From positions 1 through 49,711 of the forward strand of contig JALHMM010000043.1 in assembly GCA_022844045.1 (NCBI GenBank): a DNA stretch of 49,711 nt, read 5' to 3'. The position numbers and the translations under genes are program-made. Of this stretch, positions 33,722 to 42,874 are shown piece after piece. Each line of letters begins with the position of its first letter. Positions within the stretch are counted from its first letter, which is position 1. The notes under the pieces were generated by a model. It did no database searches, had not been told where the DNA came from, and was given only the letters and a program-made list of their open reading frames with translations. Source of the stretch: Reyranellaceae bacterium (lineage in GTDB: Bacteria > Pseudomonadota > Alphaproteobacteria > Reyranellales > Reyranellaceae).

Positions 33722-33833
33722 GACCTCATGCTGAGGAGGCCGCGCTTGCGGCCGTCTCGAAGCATGGGCCACACACAACGAGCCGTTGCCCACCCTTCGA
33801 GACGCGCCAAGGGGCGCTCCTCAGGGTGAGGTC
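33722..33833. repeat. Third repeat family: GACCTCATGCTGAGGAG inverted repeat
   Basis: A 112-base palindrome. The outer arms pair GACCTCATGCTGAGGAG with CTCCTCAGGGTGAGGTC. Each side then has an inner hairpin (GGCCGC-GCTT-GCGGCC left; GCGCC-AAGG-GGCGC right), and GTCTCGAAGCATGGGC pairs with GCCCACCCTTCGAGAC near the middle. Elements of this sequence are frequent in Bradyrhizobium-like genomes. It lies just upstream of ppc and ends immediately before GGAGGAAAGAGG, the ppc ribosome-binding region. One copy in this window. Confidence 0.85.
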
Positions 33834-33853
33834 GGAGGAAAGAGGTGCAGCCG

Positions 33854-36607
33854 ATGGACACCATCGAGACGCCCGAGAAGGACATCCCGCTGCGCTACGA
33901 CATCCGGCTGCTGGGCCGCATCCTGGGCGACACGGTGCGCGCGCAGGAAGGCGAGCCGGTATTCGAGCTGGTCGAGCGCATCCGGCGCACCGGCGTGCAG
34001 TTCCACCGCGCCGCCGACGAGACCGCGCGCCAGGATCTGCAGGCGATCATGAGCGGGCTGCCGACGGCGCAGGCCACGCGCATCATCCGCGCTTTCGGCT
34101 ACTTCTCGCATCTCGCCAATATCGCCGAGGACCAGCACCACATCCGCCGCACCCGCGCCTATGCCATGGCCAAGGCGCCGCCGCGCCAGGGCTCGATGGC
34201 CTATGCGCTGGGCCGCGCGCACGGCGATGGTGTGTCGCGCGAGCGGCTGCAGGGCTTCTTCGCCAAGGCGCTGGTCGGCCCGGTGCTGACGGCGCATCCC
34301 ACCGAGATCCGCCGCAAGAGCTCGATCGACCGCGAGATGGAGATCGCGCGGCTTCTTGATGAACGCGACCGTATCCAGTTCACACCCGACGAGCTCACCG
34401 CCAACCGTCGCGCATTGCGCCGCGCCGTGCTCACCCTGTGGCAGACCAGCATCCTGCGCGGCACGCGCCTGCGGGTGATCGACGAGGTCGCCAACGGGCT
34501 GGCCTATTACGACCACACCTTCTTCTACGCGCTGCCGGCGTTCTACGCCGATCTCGAGGACCGCCTCGCCGCGATCCCGGCATGGCAGGGGGTTCACGTG
34601 CCGTCCTTCCTGCGCATGGGCAGCTGGATGGGCGGCGACCGCGACGGCAATCCCTATGTCACGGCCGAGGTCACGCGCCAGGCGCTGTCGATGCAGAGCC
34701 AGCGGGCGCTGCGCTTCTATCTGGAGGAACTGCACAGCCTCGGCGGCGAGCTGTCGCTCGACGGCCGCGTCGTGCGCGTCTCCGAGGCCTTGCAAGCGCT
34801 GGCCGAACGCTCGACCGACCGCGCGCCCGAACGGCAGAACGAACCCTATCGCCGCGCCATCGTCGGCATCTACGCCCGGCTGGCGGCGACGGCGCGGGCG
34901 CTCGACGGCATGGAAGCGCCGTATCCGCCGGTCGGCGAGGGGGCTCCTTACGAATCAGCCGCCGCGCTGAAGGCCGATCTCGACACGATCGACGAGTCAT
35001 TGAGCCAGAACGGTTCCCTCGGCCTGGCGCGTGGGCGGCTGCGTGGGTTGCGCCGCGCGGTCGATGTCTTCGGCTTCCATCTCGCCGCGCTCGACATCCG
35101 CCAGAACGCCGACGTGCACGAGCGCGTCATGGCCGAGCTGGTCGAGACATCGGGCGCCTGCCCCGACTATCGCGCGCTCGCTGAGCCCGGGCGCGTCGCG
35201 CTGCTGGTGGGCGAGCTCGCGAACATGCGGCCCATGGCGTCGGCCTATCAGGCCTATGGCGAGGACACGACGACCGAGCTGGACATGCTGCGCGTCTGCG
35301 CCGACGCGCATCGCCGCTACGGCCCGGCCTCGATGCCGCATTACGTGATCTCGAAGGCCGACAGCGTCTCGGACATCCTTGAGGTCGCGGTGCTGCTCAA
35401 GGAGGTCGGCCTGCTGCGGCCGCGCGAAGGCCGGCTCGATGTCGACATCGTGCCGTTGTTCGAGACCATCGGCGATCTGCAGCGCTGCGGGCCGATCATG
35501 GATCAGCTGTTGGGCCTGCCGGCCTACCGTCGGCTCCTGGCCTCGCGCGGCGATATTCAGGAAGTGATGCTGGGCTACTCCGACAGCAACAAGGACGGCG
35601 GCTACCTGACCTCGACCTGGGAACTCTACAAGGCCGAGCTGGTGCTGATCGACGTCTTCAAGCGCCACAGGATCGGCCTGCGCCTGTTCCATGGCCGCGG
35701 CGGCTCTGTGGGTCGTGGCGGCGGGCCGAGCTACGAGGCGATCCTGGCGCAGCCGCCGGGCGCGGTGCAGGGCGCCATCCGCATCACCGAGCAGGGCGAG
35801 GTGATCGCCGGCAAGTACTCCAACGCCGAGGTCGGCCGCCGCAATCTCGAGACCCTGGCCGCCGCGACGCTCGAAGCCAGCCTGCTCGACGCCGATCACG
35901 CGCCGCCGCCGGCCGAGTACCTGGACGTGATGGAGGAATTGTCGGCGCATGCCTTCCGCGCCTATCGCGCGCTGGTCTACGAGACCGAGGGCTTCGACCG
36001 CTACTTCCGCGAGTCGACGGTGCTGGGCGAGATCGCCAACCTCAACATCGGCAGCCGCCCGGCCTCGCGCTCGACCCGGCAACGCATCGAGGATCTGCGC
36101 GCCATTCCCTGGGTGTTCAGCTGGGCGCAATGCCGGCTGATGCTGCCGGGCTGGTACGGCTTCGGCGCGGCGGTCGGGGCATGGCTGGCGTCGCGGCCCG
36201 ACGGCATGGCGCGGCTGCGGGCGATGCACGCGGCCTGGCCATTCTTCCGCACCGTGCTGTCGAACATGGACATGGTGCTGGCCAAGAGCGACATCGCCAT
36301 CGCCTCACGCTACGCCGAGCTGGTCACCGACGAAGCATTGCGTACGTCGATCTTCAGCCGCGTACGCGAGGAATGGCGCCGCACGATCGATATCGTCTGC
36401 GCCATCACCGGCCAGCAGACGCTCCTGGAGCGCAATCCATTACTGGCGCGCTCGATCCGCAACCGCTTCCCCTACATCGATCCGCTCAACCACGTGCAGA
36501 TCGAGCTGCTCAAGCGCCACCGCGCCGGCGACACCGATCCCGCGACCGTGCAAGGCATCCACCTCAGCATCAACGGCATCGCCGCGGGGTTGAGGAATAG
36601 CGGCTGA
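33854..36607 (+). CDS. ppc: Phosphoenolpyruvate carboxylase
   Basis: A 917-residue enzyme that carboxylates PEP to oxaloacetate, the main anaplerotic step. The catalytic His is H148 in [11 protein letters not shown]. Other active-site segments are [39 protein letters not shown] and [19 protein letters not shown]. The C-terminus ends [10 protein letters not shown], close to the usual QNTG end, so the protein is complete. Length is within the bacterial range. ATG 33854 follows AGAGG at eight bases; the GTG at 33845 is less likely. The gene stands alone, with a repeat element in front and a small hairpin behind, and is followed by a GC-poor acquired gene. Confidence 0.97.
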   Translation: MDTIETPEKDIPLRYDIRLLGRILGDTVRAQEGEPVFELVERIRRTGVQFHRAADETARQDLQAIMSGLPTAQATRIIRAFGYFSHLANIAEDQHHIRRTRAYAMAKAPPRQGSMAYALGRAHGDGVSRERLQGFFAKALVGPVLTAHPTEIRRKSSIDREMEIARLLDERDRIQFTPDELTANRRALRRAVLTLWQTSILRGTRLRVIDEVANGLAYYDHTFFYALPAFYADLEDRLAAIPAWQGVHVPSFLRMGSWMGGDRDGNPYVTAEVTRQALSMQSQRALRFYLEELHSLGGELSLDGRVVRVSEALQALAERSTDRAPERQNEPYRRAIVGIYARLAATARALDGMEAPYPPVGEGAPYESAAALKADLDTIDESLSQNGSLGLARGRLRGLRRAVDVFGFHLAALDIRQNADVHERVMAELVETSGACPDYRALAEPGRVALLVGELANMRPMASAYQAYGEDTTTELDMLRVCADAHRRYGPASMPHYVISKADSVSDILEVAVLLKEVGLLRPREGRLDVDIVPLFETIGDLQRCGPIMDQLLGLPAYRRLLASRGDIQEVMLGYSDSNKDGGYLTSTWELYKAELVLIDVFKRHRIGLRLFHGRGGSVGRGGGPSYEAILAQPPGAVQGAIRITEQGEVIAGKYSNAEVGRRNLETLAAATLEASLLDADHAPPPAEYLDVMEELSAHAFRAYRALVYETEGFDRYFRESTVLGEIANLNIGSRPASRSTRQRIEDLRAIPWVFSWAQCRLMLPGWYGFGAAVGAWLASRPDGMARLRAMHAAWPFFRTVLSNMDMVLAKSDIAIASRYAELVTDEALRTSIFSRVREEWRRTIDIVCAITGQQTLLERNPLLARSIRNRFPYIDPLNHVQIELLKRHRAGDTDPATVQGIHLSINGIAAGLRNSG

Positions 36608-36620
36608 CTTTCTCTTGTTC

Positions 36621-36644
36621 CCCTCATCTGCAAGCAGAGAAGGG
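36621..36644. terminator. Small hairpin downstream of ppc
   Basis: CCCT-2-TCTGC-AA-GCAGA-2-AGGG forms a stem of nine pairs interrupted by one symmetric internal loop, 13 bases after the ppc stop. It is not followed by a T-tract, so factor-independent termination is doubtful; it may mark the mRNA 3' end. It lies where the base composition begins to fall. Confidence 0.35.
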
Positions 36645-36708
36645 AGGAATACTGCGTGCACTCGGCACTCATGCGCTATCATGCGGAACTGGACGACGGC
36701 AGGCCGAT

Positions 36709-37809
36709 GTGACGAAGAACGAACTCGACATGACTGCACCTGGTGAAAAGCTCCTCCTTCGTGTTTGGGACACACTCGAGAAGTGCGGGACCGGATTGCT
36801 GTCCCCTTGGCGCATCAGTCGTGAAGGCAGGGCCCGTACTGAGGTTCGTCGTCATGAGGTGCTATTGGACGCTCAGACTGCGAAGGATGTTGAGGAGATC
36901 AGGGCTGGTCGGGCCATTGTTGCAGCTAACGGGGAAATCCTACGGCTAACGTCTTCGGATGCCGATAAGCGAATAGAACCACAACCACCATCTCTCACTT
37001 ACGAGCGGAGCGCGCTCAACGACACATTGGTCGTAAGGGAGAGAGCAGCAGCTACCGACCGGCTACTTAATCTCCGTAGTGTTGCCCGGCTTGCTGAAAC
37101 AGAAGCTCTGGAGCATCAGGGAGTTAATGCGAACTCGGAAGTCAATGACTCGGACTCAAGCCCCTCAAGAGAGTGGATTCGTCATTGGGAAGACGGTGCT
37201 GAAGGAGCGTTTGACGAAGAAGTTCGTCACATCTGGGCGCGTCTGATCGTTAAGGAGGTTTCGCAACCTGGATTGTTTTCGGTCCGCACTCTTCAAGCGC
37301 TGCGGACGTTTACACGTGCTGATGCAGAGCTATTCTCTAGGGTTGCACCGTTCGTCATAGTCCGCGAATTTCTCTACAACGATCTGGACATGCTGAGTGA
37401 GTTTGGCGTGCCATTCTCGGACCTTCTCCATCTTCAAGGAATGGGCTTACTGCTGAACGCAAACAGCAAGACCGTTAGGCACGCCTTCAATATGATAGTT
37501 AGCGAGGAAGGTCGCTACTACTGCGGTATGACAGTTGGGGACAACCGGGGCTTAGTGGTTGAAACGCCCGCAGGTTCGGCGAAGCGCGAGTTCTTGCTCG
37601 ACATCATCTCACTAACAAACGTGGCTAAAGAGATTCTACATCTTGGCGATTTTCCCGCCAATGAAGCCTTTGTCCAGCGCTTGGCGCAGCGCATCCATGC
37701 GATGGGATACAAGACCAGTACTGCGGATGCCAAAGTGACCAGCAACGGGAGTTTCACTCTGACCAATGTGGTGTGGGTAAGCGAAGGACGATCGCCGCCG
37801 ATCACATGA
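36709..37809 (+). CDS. DUF2806/TIGR03899-like protein of unknown function, probably acquired
   Basis: A 366-residue protein starting at GTG 36709, or at ATG 36730 (359 residues); neither has a clear ribosome site. The N-terminal part, GEKLLLRVWDTLEKCGTGLLSPWRISREGRARTEV, and the middle EWIRHWEDGAEGAFDEEVRHIWARLIVKEVSQPGLFSVRTLQALRTFTRADAELFSRVAPFVI resemble DUF2806 proteins, whose function is unknown; related proteins often sit in variable regions. No signal peptide or membrane segment is seen. Two sampled 60-base lines (37021, 37621) are 53% and 50% GC, against 70% for a sampled line in ppc, and codons such as TTA and CTA appear that neighbours avoid. Both signs point to horizontal transfer. 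No integrase or direct repeats were recognised at the borders. Confidence 0.7.
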   Translation: MTKNELDMTAPGEKLLLRVWDTLEKCGTGLLSPWRISREGRARTEVRRHEVLLDAQTAKDVEEIRAGRAIVAANGEILRLTSSDADKRIEPQPPSLTYERSALNDTLVVRERAAATDRLLNLRSVARLAETEALEHQGVNANSEVNDSDSSPSREWIRHWEDGAEGAFDEEVRHIWARLIVKEVSQPGLFSVRTLQALRTFTRADAELFSRVAPFVIVREFLYNDLDMLSEFGVPFSDLLHLQGMGLLLNANSKTVRHAFNMIVSEEGRYYCGMTVGDNRGLVVETPAGSAKREFLLDIISLTNVAKEILHLGDFPANEAFVQRLAQRIHAMGYKTSTADAKVTSNGSFTLTNVVWVSEGRSPPIT

Positions 37810-37875
37810 GGATCGGACATGTCAGTGCCGTACACCATTGGCTGACGCCGCCTGAGAGCGCGCAAAAGCGTCGGA

Positions 37876-38895
37876 CTATGTGCAATCCAGCACGATCGCG
37901 CGGCGCTCGCGGATCGCGCGTTCGATTTCCAGGCAGATCACCTGGCTGGGCAGCGCGGTTCGGGCGGAGACCAGCGGCGTGCGGCGCGGTACGTCGGCGA
38001 CCAGACGACGCATCTGCTCCTCGAGCTCGTAGACCTCGCCAGATTTCTCGATCGGCACGATCTCGGCATCGGTGCCGCCGGCGCGGCGCAGCTTGAGCTC
38101 GAAGCTGGCGGTGGGCGTGCGGTCGGTGGCGCCGGCCCACCAGGTGCGGATCGCGCCATCGGTGCCGGCGATCTCCGTCACCAGGGAATGCTCGAAGCCG
38201 CCGAGGCATTGAGAAAACGAGGCGTAAGCGCCGTCGGCGAAGCGCATCGTGCAGGTGAAGGAGTCATGCATGCCCTCGCCGAGCGGCGAGCGATGGCCGT
38301 CGGCCGACAGCTCGACCGGCAGGCCGCTGCCCTGGAAGTACAGCAGCAGCAGGTCGATGTAGTGCACCGCCTCCTCGAGGATCCACGAGCCGACCTGGCT
38401 CCCTGTAATGCGCCAGTTCGCGGCGCCGCCGCGGAAGGGGCGGCGGAACAGGAGGCTGTTGGCGTAGCGCGGCCGGCCGATGGCGCCTTCGTTGATGAGA
38501 TCGCGCACGCGACCCCATTGGCGGGAGGTGTGCAGCTGCAGGCCGACGCCGACGTATAGTCGCGAGCGCTCGGCCGCCTCGACGACGCGGCGCGCGTCGG
38601 CGAGCGTCGTCGCCATCGGCTTCTCCAACAGCACGTGCTTGCCGGCGGTGAGCGCCGCGATGGTCATGTCGGCGTGCAGGTTGTTGGGCGTGACGATGTC
38701 GATGAGATCGATCCCGGGATCGCGCAGCAGGGCTTCGTAGTCGCGCAGCACACGAACATCAGCCAGTTCCGCGGCGGCGCGCGCCGACTCGTCGTCGCCA
38801 CATACGACTGACGCGAGGGTAAGCGCGGGGATACGGGCGATCACCTGAGCGTGCACGCGACCCCAGGCGCCATATCCGACCAGACCGATGCGCAT
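37876..38895 (-). CDS. Gfo/Idh/MocA family oxidoreductase
   Basis: A 339-residue NAD(P)-dependent sugar or polyol dehydrogenase-like protein. The Rossmann motif is MRIGLVGYGAWGRVHAQVIARIP. DIVTPNNLHADMTIAALTAGKHVLLEKPMATTLADAR holds the family's EKP motif with catalytic Lys. The C-terminal alpha/beta domain has GSWILEEAVHYIDLLLLYF, with the His-x2-Asp pair of the active site. Substrates in the family are inositols, glucose-derivatives and biliverdin; nothing here decides among them. It is divergent from the SLC13 permease, with a gap of about 190 bases between, so import of a related compound is possible. The 66 bases downstream border the GC-poor gene. Confidence 0.88.
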   Translation of the reverse strand: MRIGLVGYGAWGRVHAQVIARIPALTLASVVCGDDESARAAAELADVRVLRDYEALLRDPGIDLIDIVTPNNLHADMTIAALTAGKHVLLEKPMATTLADARRVVEAAERSRLYVGVGLQLHTSRQWGRVRDLINEGAIGRPRYANSLLFRRPFRGGAANWRITGSQVGSWILEEAVHYIDLLLLYFQGSGLPVELSADGHRSPLGEGMHDSFTCTMRFADGAYASFSQCLGGFEHSLVTEIAGTDGAIRTWWAGATDRTPTASFELKLRRAGGTDAEIVPIEKSGEVYELEEQMRRLVADVPRRTPLVSARTALPSQVICLEIERAIRERRAIVLDCT

Positions 38896-39086
38896 GGGCG
38901 CTCCCTCGCGATCCGGGTCCCGACCCTACCCGGAGGAGGTTGGAGGCTACGGCCCGTGGAGGGCGGGGTCACGAGAAAGAGCGGATACGCCGGAACGAAA
39001 AAGCGGCGGCGAGGCAACCGGGCAGCGCAACGGGCGTTACCTCTGGCTTCCGCTCCGCTCTCGATCTCCAATCCGCGCAGGTGTCC

Positions 39087-40871
39087 GTGACGCTTGAACA
39101 AGGCCTGGCCTTCGGCATCGTCGTCGGTCTGATGATCCTGTTCGTGTCGAACCGGATCAGGTACGACCTCGCGGCGCTCCTGGGCCTGCTGGCGGCGATC
39201 GCCGCGGGGATCGTTCCCGTCGCCAAGGCCTTCAGCGGCTTCAGCGATCAGGTCGTCATCATCGTCGCCGCGGCGCTGGTCGTGAGCGCGGGCGTCGGCA
39301 AGTCGGGCATGATCGCCCGTCTCCTGCGCCGTTCGGAAACGCTGGTGAAGACGCCCGGGTCGCAGGTCCTGCTGCTGTCCTCGACGGTGGCGATCCTGTC
39401 GTCCTTCGTGAAGAACATCGGAGCGCTGGCGATCTTCCTGCCGGCGGCGCTGCAGGTCGCGCGTCGCACCGGCACCCCGGCCTCGGCCTTGCTGATGCCC
39501 ATGGCGTTCGGATCGCTGATCGGCGGCATCGTCACGCTGGTGGGAACCTCGCCCAACATGCTGGTCTCGCGGGTGCGCGAGGAGGTGCTGGGCAAGCCCT
39601 TCGAAATGTTCGATTTCGCGCCGGTCGGGCTGGGCATTCTCGCCGCCGGCCTGGCCTTCCTGACCTTCGGCTGGCGGTTGCTGCCGGCCGGGCGCACCGC
39701 GCCGATCGCGCCGGAGGACACGTTCAAGGTCGATGCCTACCTGCTCGAAGCGACTCTGCCGAAGACATCCGTCCTGGTCGGCAAGCCCGTGTCCGAGCTT
39801 GAGAAGCTGGCGGAGGGAAACGTCTCCGTGGTCGGCATCATCCGCGAAGGCGGGCGCCGCTACGTTCCCGCCGGACATTGGTGGATGTTCGCCGAGGACA
39901 TCCTGGTGCTGCAGGGCGACGCGCACGCGATCCGCGAGCTTGTCGAGGAGGCTGGCCTGGCCCTGGTCGGTACCGCCAAGCCGCCGACGCCCGAGCCGGC
40001 GCCCAAGGAACTGGCCGTCGTCGAGGCGGTGGTCATGGCCGACTCCGTGCTGGTCGGGCGCACGCCGACCGATCTGCGCCTGCGCGATCGCTTCGGCGTC
40101 AACCTGGTGGCGATCAGCCGGCGCGGCCTGCCGCGCCATGCGCGCCTGCGCGACATCCGATTCCAGGTCGGCGACGTGCTGATCCTGCAGGGCAGCGCCG
40201 AGTCCACGTCGGAGATCCTGCAGGATCTTGGCTGCCTGCCGCTGGTCGACCGCGCCGTGGGACTGGGCACCGCGCGACGCGACTACCTGCCGCTCGGTAT
40301 CCTGGCCGCGGCGATCCTGGCGATCGCCACGGGATTCGTTCCTCTGACGGTGGCGTTCCTCGCCGCGGCGGTGGCGATGGTCGTGTCGCGCGTCCTGTCG
40401 CTGAAGGAAGCCTACGAGTCGCTCGACCCGCCGATTCTGGTCCTGCTCGCCTGCCTGATTCCCATCAGCGACGCGATCAACAGCACGGGCGGCGCCGACC
40501 TCGTGGCGAGCGGATTGGCGGCGCTGGCCAAGTCGGTTCCGGGCTGGGCGACGATCCCCCTCGTTCTGATCGCCTCGATGGCGGTGACGCCGTTCCTCAA
40601 CAACGCCGCCACCGTGCTGATCATGGCGCCGATCGCGGCCGGCGTCGCCAAGACGCTCGGCTTGAGCCCGGATCCGCTGCTGATGGCCGTGGCGATCGGC
40701 GCCGCGTGCGATTTCCTCACGCCGATCGGGCATCAGTGCAACACGCTGGTGATGGGGCCGGGCGGCTATCGCTTCGGCGACTACTGGCGGCTGGGCCTAC
40801 CACTGTCGGTTATCGTCGTCGTCGTCGGCTCGATCCTGATCCCGCTGTTCTGGCCTCTCACATCAGGCTGA
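39087..40871 (+). CDS. SLC13 family permease with two TrkA-C (RCK_C) domains
   Basis: A 594-residue inner membrane transporter. About five transmembrane segments precede two cytoplasmic RCK_C domains (FKVDAYLLEATLPKTSVLVGKPVSELEKLAEGNVSVVGIIREGG to LVLQGDAHAIRELVEEAG, and AVVEAVVMADSVLVGRTPTDLRLRDRFGVNLVAISRRG to LILQGSAESTSEILQDLG), followed by another membrane half. PFLNNAATVLIMAPIA and GAACDFLTPIGHQCNTLVMGPGGYRFGDYWRLGLPL are hallmark repeats of sodium-coupled dicarboxylate/sulfate carriers. GTG 39087 (VTLEQGLAFGIVVGL) is preferred; the frame stays open upstream to 38940 but that part is not family-like. The 3' end overlaps the convergent Rieske gene by 14 bases. Substrate may be sulfate, a dicarboxylate or another anion. 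Confidence 0.87.
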   Translation: MTLEQGLAFGIVVGLMILFVSNRIRYDLAALLGLLAAIAAGIVPVAKAFSGFSDQVVIIVAAALVVSAGVGKSGMIARLLRRSETLVKTPGSQVLLLSSTVAILSSFVKNIGALAIFLPAALQVARRTGTPASALLMPMAFGSLIGGIVTLVGTSPNMLVSRVREEVLGKPFEMFDFAPVGLGILAAGLAFLTFGWRLLPAGRTAPIAPEDTFKVDAYLLEATLPKTSVLVGKPVSELEKLAEGNVSVVGIIREGGRRYVPAGHWWMFAEDILVLQGDAHAIRELVEEAGLALVGTAKPPTPEPAPKELAVVEAVVMADSVLVGRTPTDLRLRDRFGVNLVAISRRGLPRHARLRDIRFQVGDVLILQGSAESTSEILQDLGCLPLVDRAVGLGTARRDYLPLGILAAAILAIATGFVPLTVAFLAAAVAMVVSRVLSLKEAYESLDPPILVLLACLIPISDAINSTGGADLVASGLAALAKSVPGWATIPLVLIASMAVTPFLNNAATVLIMAPIAAGVAKTLGLSPDPLLMAVAIGAACDFLTPIGHQCNTLVMGPGGYRFGDYWRLGLPLSVIVVVVGSILIPLFWPLTSG

Positions 40872-41949
40872 GCGATCGCATCACGAGCTGGTGGAAGTGG
40901 TGCACCGCGGCTTCGCCGTGATGCGGATTGGCGGCGTCGTGGACGATGCGGCCGAGATCGTAGCCCAGAGAATTCAGACCGCGCTGCGCGCTCTCGCAGA
41001 TCGCCACGTCCTCAGGGCCGAGCACCGCGCGCTCGTAGGCCTCGCGCGCGGTATCGAGGTCGGCGCCCGGCGGCGCGAAGCGCTGGAAGCGGCGCAAGGT
41101 GTGACCCACGCCATCAGGCAGGATGGTGCCGACCACTACCTCGGGCTTGCCCGGCATCACGTTGATCACGGTCGATGGGAACAGCCACCAGAACAGCGCG
41201 CGCTTCTCACCGGCATCGTCAGCCACGGGGTAGGCGGTGTTGTCGCCGTGACGCAGGACGCCTTTCTGTGACGACCACAGCCCCTGCACCGTCATGCGAT
41301 AGCTGGCCATGTCGACCAGGTCGCAGAAGGCGGGGTGCGACGGCGCGCAGTGGTAACATTCGAGGAAATTGTCGACGACGACCTTCCAGTTGGCGGCGAT
41401 GCGCTTCGGCTCGTCCATGGGCCGGGCCGGATAGCCCGATAGCGCCGGCAGCATGGCGCGTAGATCGGCGTCGAGATCGCCGGCGAGTTCACCGAGCGGT
41501 TTGACATGCGGGTCGAGGTTGAAGAAGACGAAGGCGTCGGCCAGCACGTCGATGCGCACCGGTTTGAGGCAGAACCGCGCGGCGTCGAAGTCGGGTTGCT
41601 TCTCCAGCCCGCGCGCGCTCAGCAGGCGGCCGTCGTCTGTGTAGGACCAGGCGTGATACGGGCAGACGATAGTACGGGCGTTGCCGCGTCCTTCGAGCAA
41701 CTCGTGGGCGCGGTGCTGGCAGACGTTGTGGAAACCGCGCAGACTTCCGTCGCGTCCCCGTATGACGATGACGTTCTGATCGAGTAGCCGAGCGGTGACG
41801 TAGTCGCCGGGCTTGCCGAGCTCGCTCAGGCCACCGGCGTAGTGCCAGGTACGGAAGAAGATCGACGTGCGCTCGCGCGCCAGCGCATCCGGGTCGACAT
41901 AGAGGCGCCCGGGCAGCGTGGTCGAGCGGGCCGGATCGTCGGGCTGCAT
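40858..41949 (-). CDS. Rieske non-haem iron oxygenase, alpha subunit (carnitine/glycine betaine monooxygenase-like)
   Basis: A 363-residue oxygenase. The Rieske [2Fe-2S] ligands are C77-x-H79 (NVCQHRAHE) and C96-x2-H99 (IVCPYHAWSY). The mononuclear iron site shows NWKVVVDNFLECYHCAPSHPAF, with H200 and H205. The end EDVAICESAQRGLNSLGYDLGRIV followed by EAAVHHFHQLVMRSL resembles the CntA/GbcA branch, which oxidises quaternary amines, rather than ring-hydroxylating dioxygenases. No ferredoxin reductase gene is adjacent, so electrons come from elsewhere. It is five bases downstream of the next gene, the HIBADH-family dehydrogenase, in the same direction, and both sit downstream of an LLM, suggesting a three-gene oxidative operon. 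Confidence 0.9.
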   Translation of the reverse strand: MQPDDPARSTTLPGRLYVDPDALARERTSIFFRTWHYAGGLSELGKPGDYVTARLLDQNVIVIRGRDGSLRGFHNVCQHRAHELLEGRGNARTIVCPYHAWSYTDDGRLLSARGLEKQPDFDAARFCLKPVRIDVLADAFVFFNLDPHVKPLGELAGDLDADLRAMLPALSGYPARPMDEPKRIAANWKVVVDNFLECYHCAPSHPAFCDLVDMASYRMTVQGLWSSQKGVLRHGDNTAYPVADDAGEKRALFWWLFPSTVINVMPGKPEVVVGTILPDGVGHTLRRFQRFAPPGADLDTAREAYERAVLGPEDVAICESAQRGLNSLGYDLGRIVHDAANPHHGEAAVHHFHQLVMRSLSLM

Positions 41950-41953
41950 GTCC

Positions 41954-42844
41954 TCAGGCTTTCACCGTCACGCCGGCAAGCTGTTCGAAGATCTTCACCA
42001 CAGCCGCGCCGTCCTGCTTGTTCAGGCCCTGCGCGCGGGCCATCTGGTAGACCTGCTGCGTGACATTGGCCAGCAGCAGCGGCACGCCGAGGCGCTTGGC
42101 GAAGGCGGTCTCCAGCTCCTGGTCCTTGTAGGAGATGTCGATCGTGCCGCCCGGCGCGTAGTCGCCGGCGAGGATGCGCGGCACGCGCAGTTCCCAGGCG
42201 GCGCTGGCGCCGGTCGACACGCGCACGACCTCGTAGATGGTCTGCGGATCGAGGCCGGCCTTGACGCCCAGCACCAGCGCCTCGGCGACCGCGACCGTGT
42301 TGACCTGCACCAGCATGTTGTTGACCAGCTTCATCGCCAGGCCGCTGCCCAGCGGCCCGACATGGAAGGCGCGGTTGCCCATGGCGTCGAACAGGTCCTG
42401 GCATTGGGCGAAGACATCCGCCGCGCCGCCGACGATCACCGACAGCTCGCCCGATTGCGCGCGGCCGGTGCCGCCGCTCACCGGCGCGTCGAGCATGGCG
42501 ATGCCTTGCGCGGCCAGTTTGTCGGCGAAGCCGCGCGCGGCGAACGGATCGATGGTCGACATGCAGAGCACGATGTGGCCAGCCTTGGCGCCATGGATGA
42601 TGCCGTGCGCGCCGAGGATCACCTGCTCGGCCTGATCGGTGGTCTCGACGATGACGATGGTGCGCTCGACCAGGGCGGCGACCTTCTCCGCCGAGTCGAC
42701 GACCTCGGTACCCTTGGCCTTCAGCGGCTCGGTCTTCGAGGCGTCGATGTCATGCACGACCAGCGCGAAGCCGGCTTTTGCCAGGTTCAGCGCCATCGGT
42801 CCGCCCATGGCGCCCAAGCCGATGAATCCGACTCTGCCGGCCAT
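41954..42844 (-). CDS. NAD(P)-dependent oxidoreductase, 3-hydroxyisobutyrate dehydrogenase family
   Basis: A 296-residue beta-hydroxyacid dehydrogenase. RVGFIGLGAMGGPMALNLAKAGFALVVHDID is the cofactor-binding start and DAPVSGGTGRAQSGELSVIVGG the substrate-binding motif. K172 in GSGLAMKLVNNMLVQ is the expected catalytic Lys. Family members oxidise 3-hydroxyisobutyrate, tartronate semialdehyde or related acids. The position between an LLM upstream and a Rieske oxygenase four bases downstream suggests it oxidises an intermediate of the same pathway. It could act in valine breakdown, as a bkd operon is also in the window, but it lies 30 kb away. Confidence 0.9.
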   Translation of the reverse strand: MAGRVGFIGLGAMGGPMALNLAKAGFALVVHDIDASKTEPLKAKGTEVVDSAEKVAALVERTIVIVETTDQAEQVILGAHGIIHGAKAGHIVLCMSTIDPFAARGFADKLAAQGIAMLDAPVSGGTGRAQSGELSVIVGGAADVFAQCQDLFDAMGNRAFHVGPLGSGLAMKLVNNMLVQVNTVAVAEALVLGVKAGLDPQTIYEVVRVSTGASAAWELRVPRILAGDYAPGGTIDISYKDQELETAFAKRLGVPLLLANVTQQVYQMARAQGLNKQDGAAVVKIFEQLAGVTVKA

Positions 42845-42874
42845 GGTGGTCTCCTGATCCCAACGAAAGCGGTG

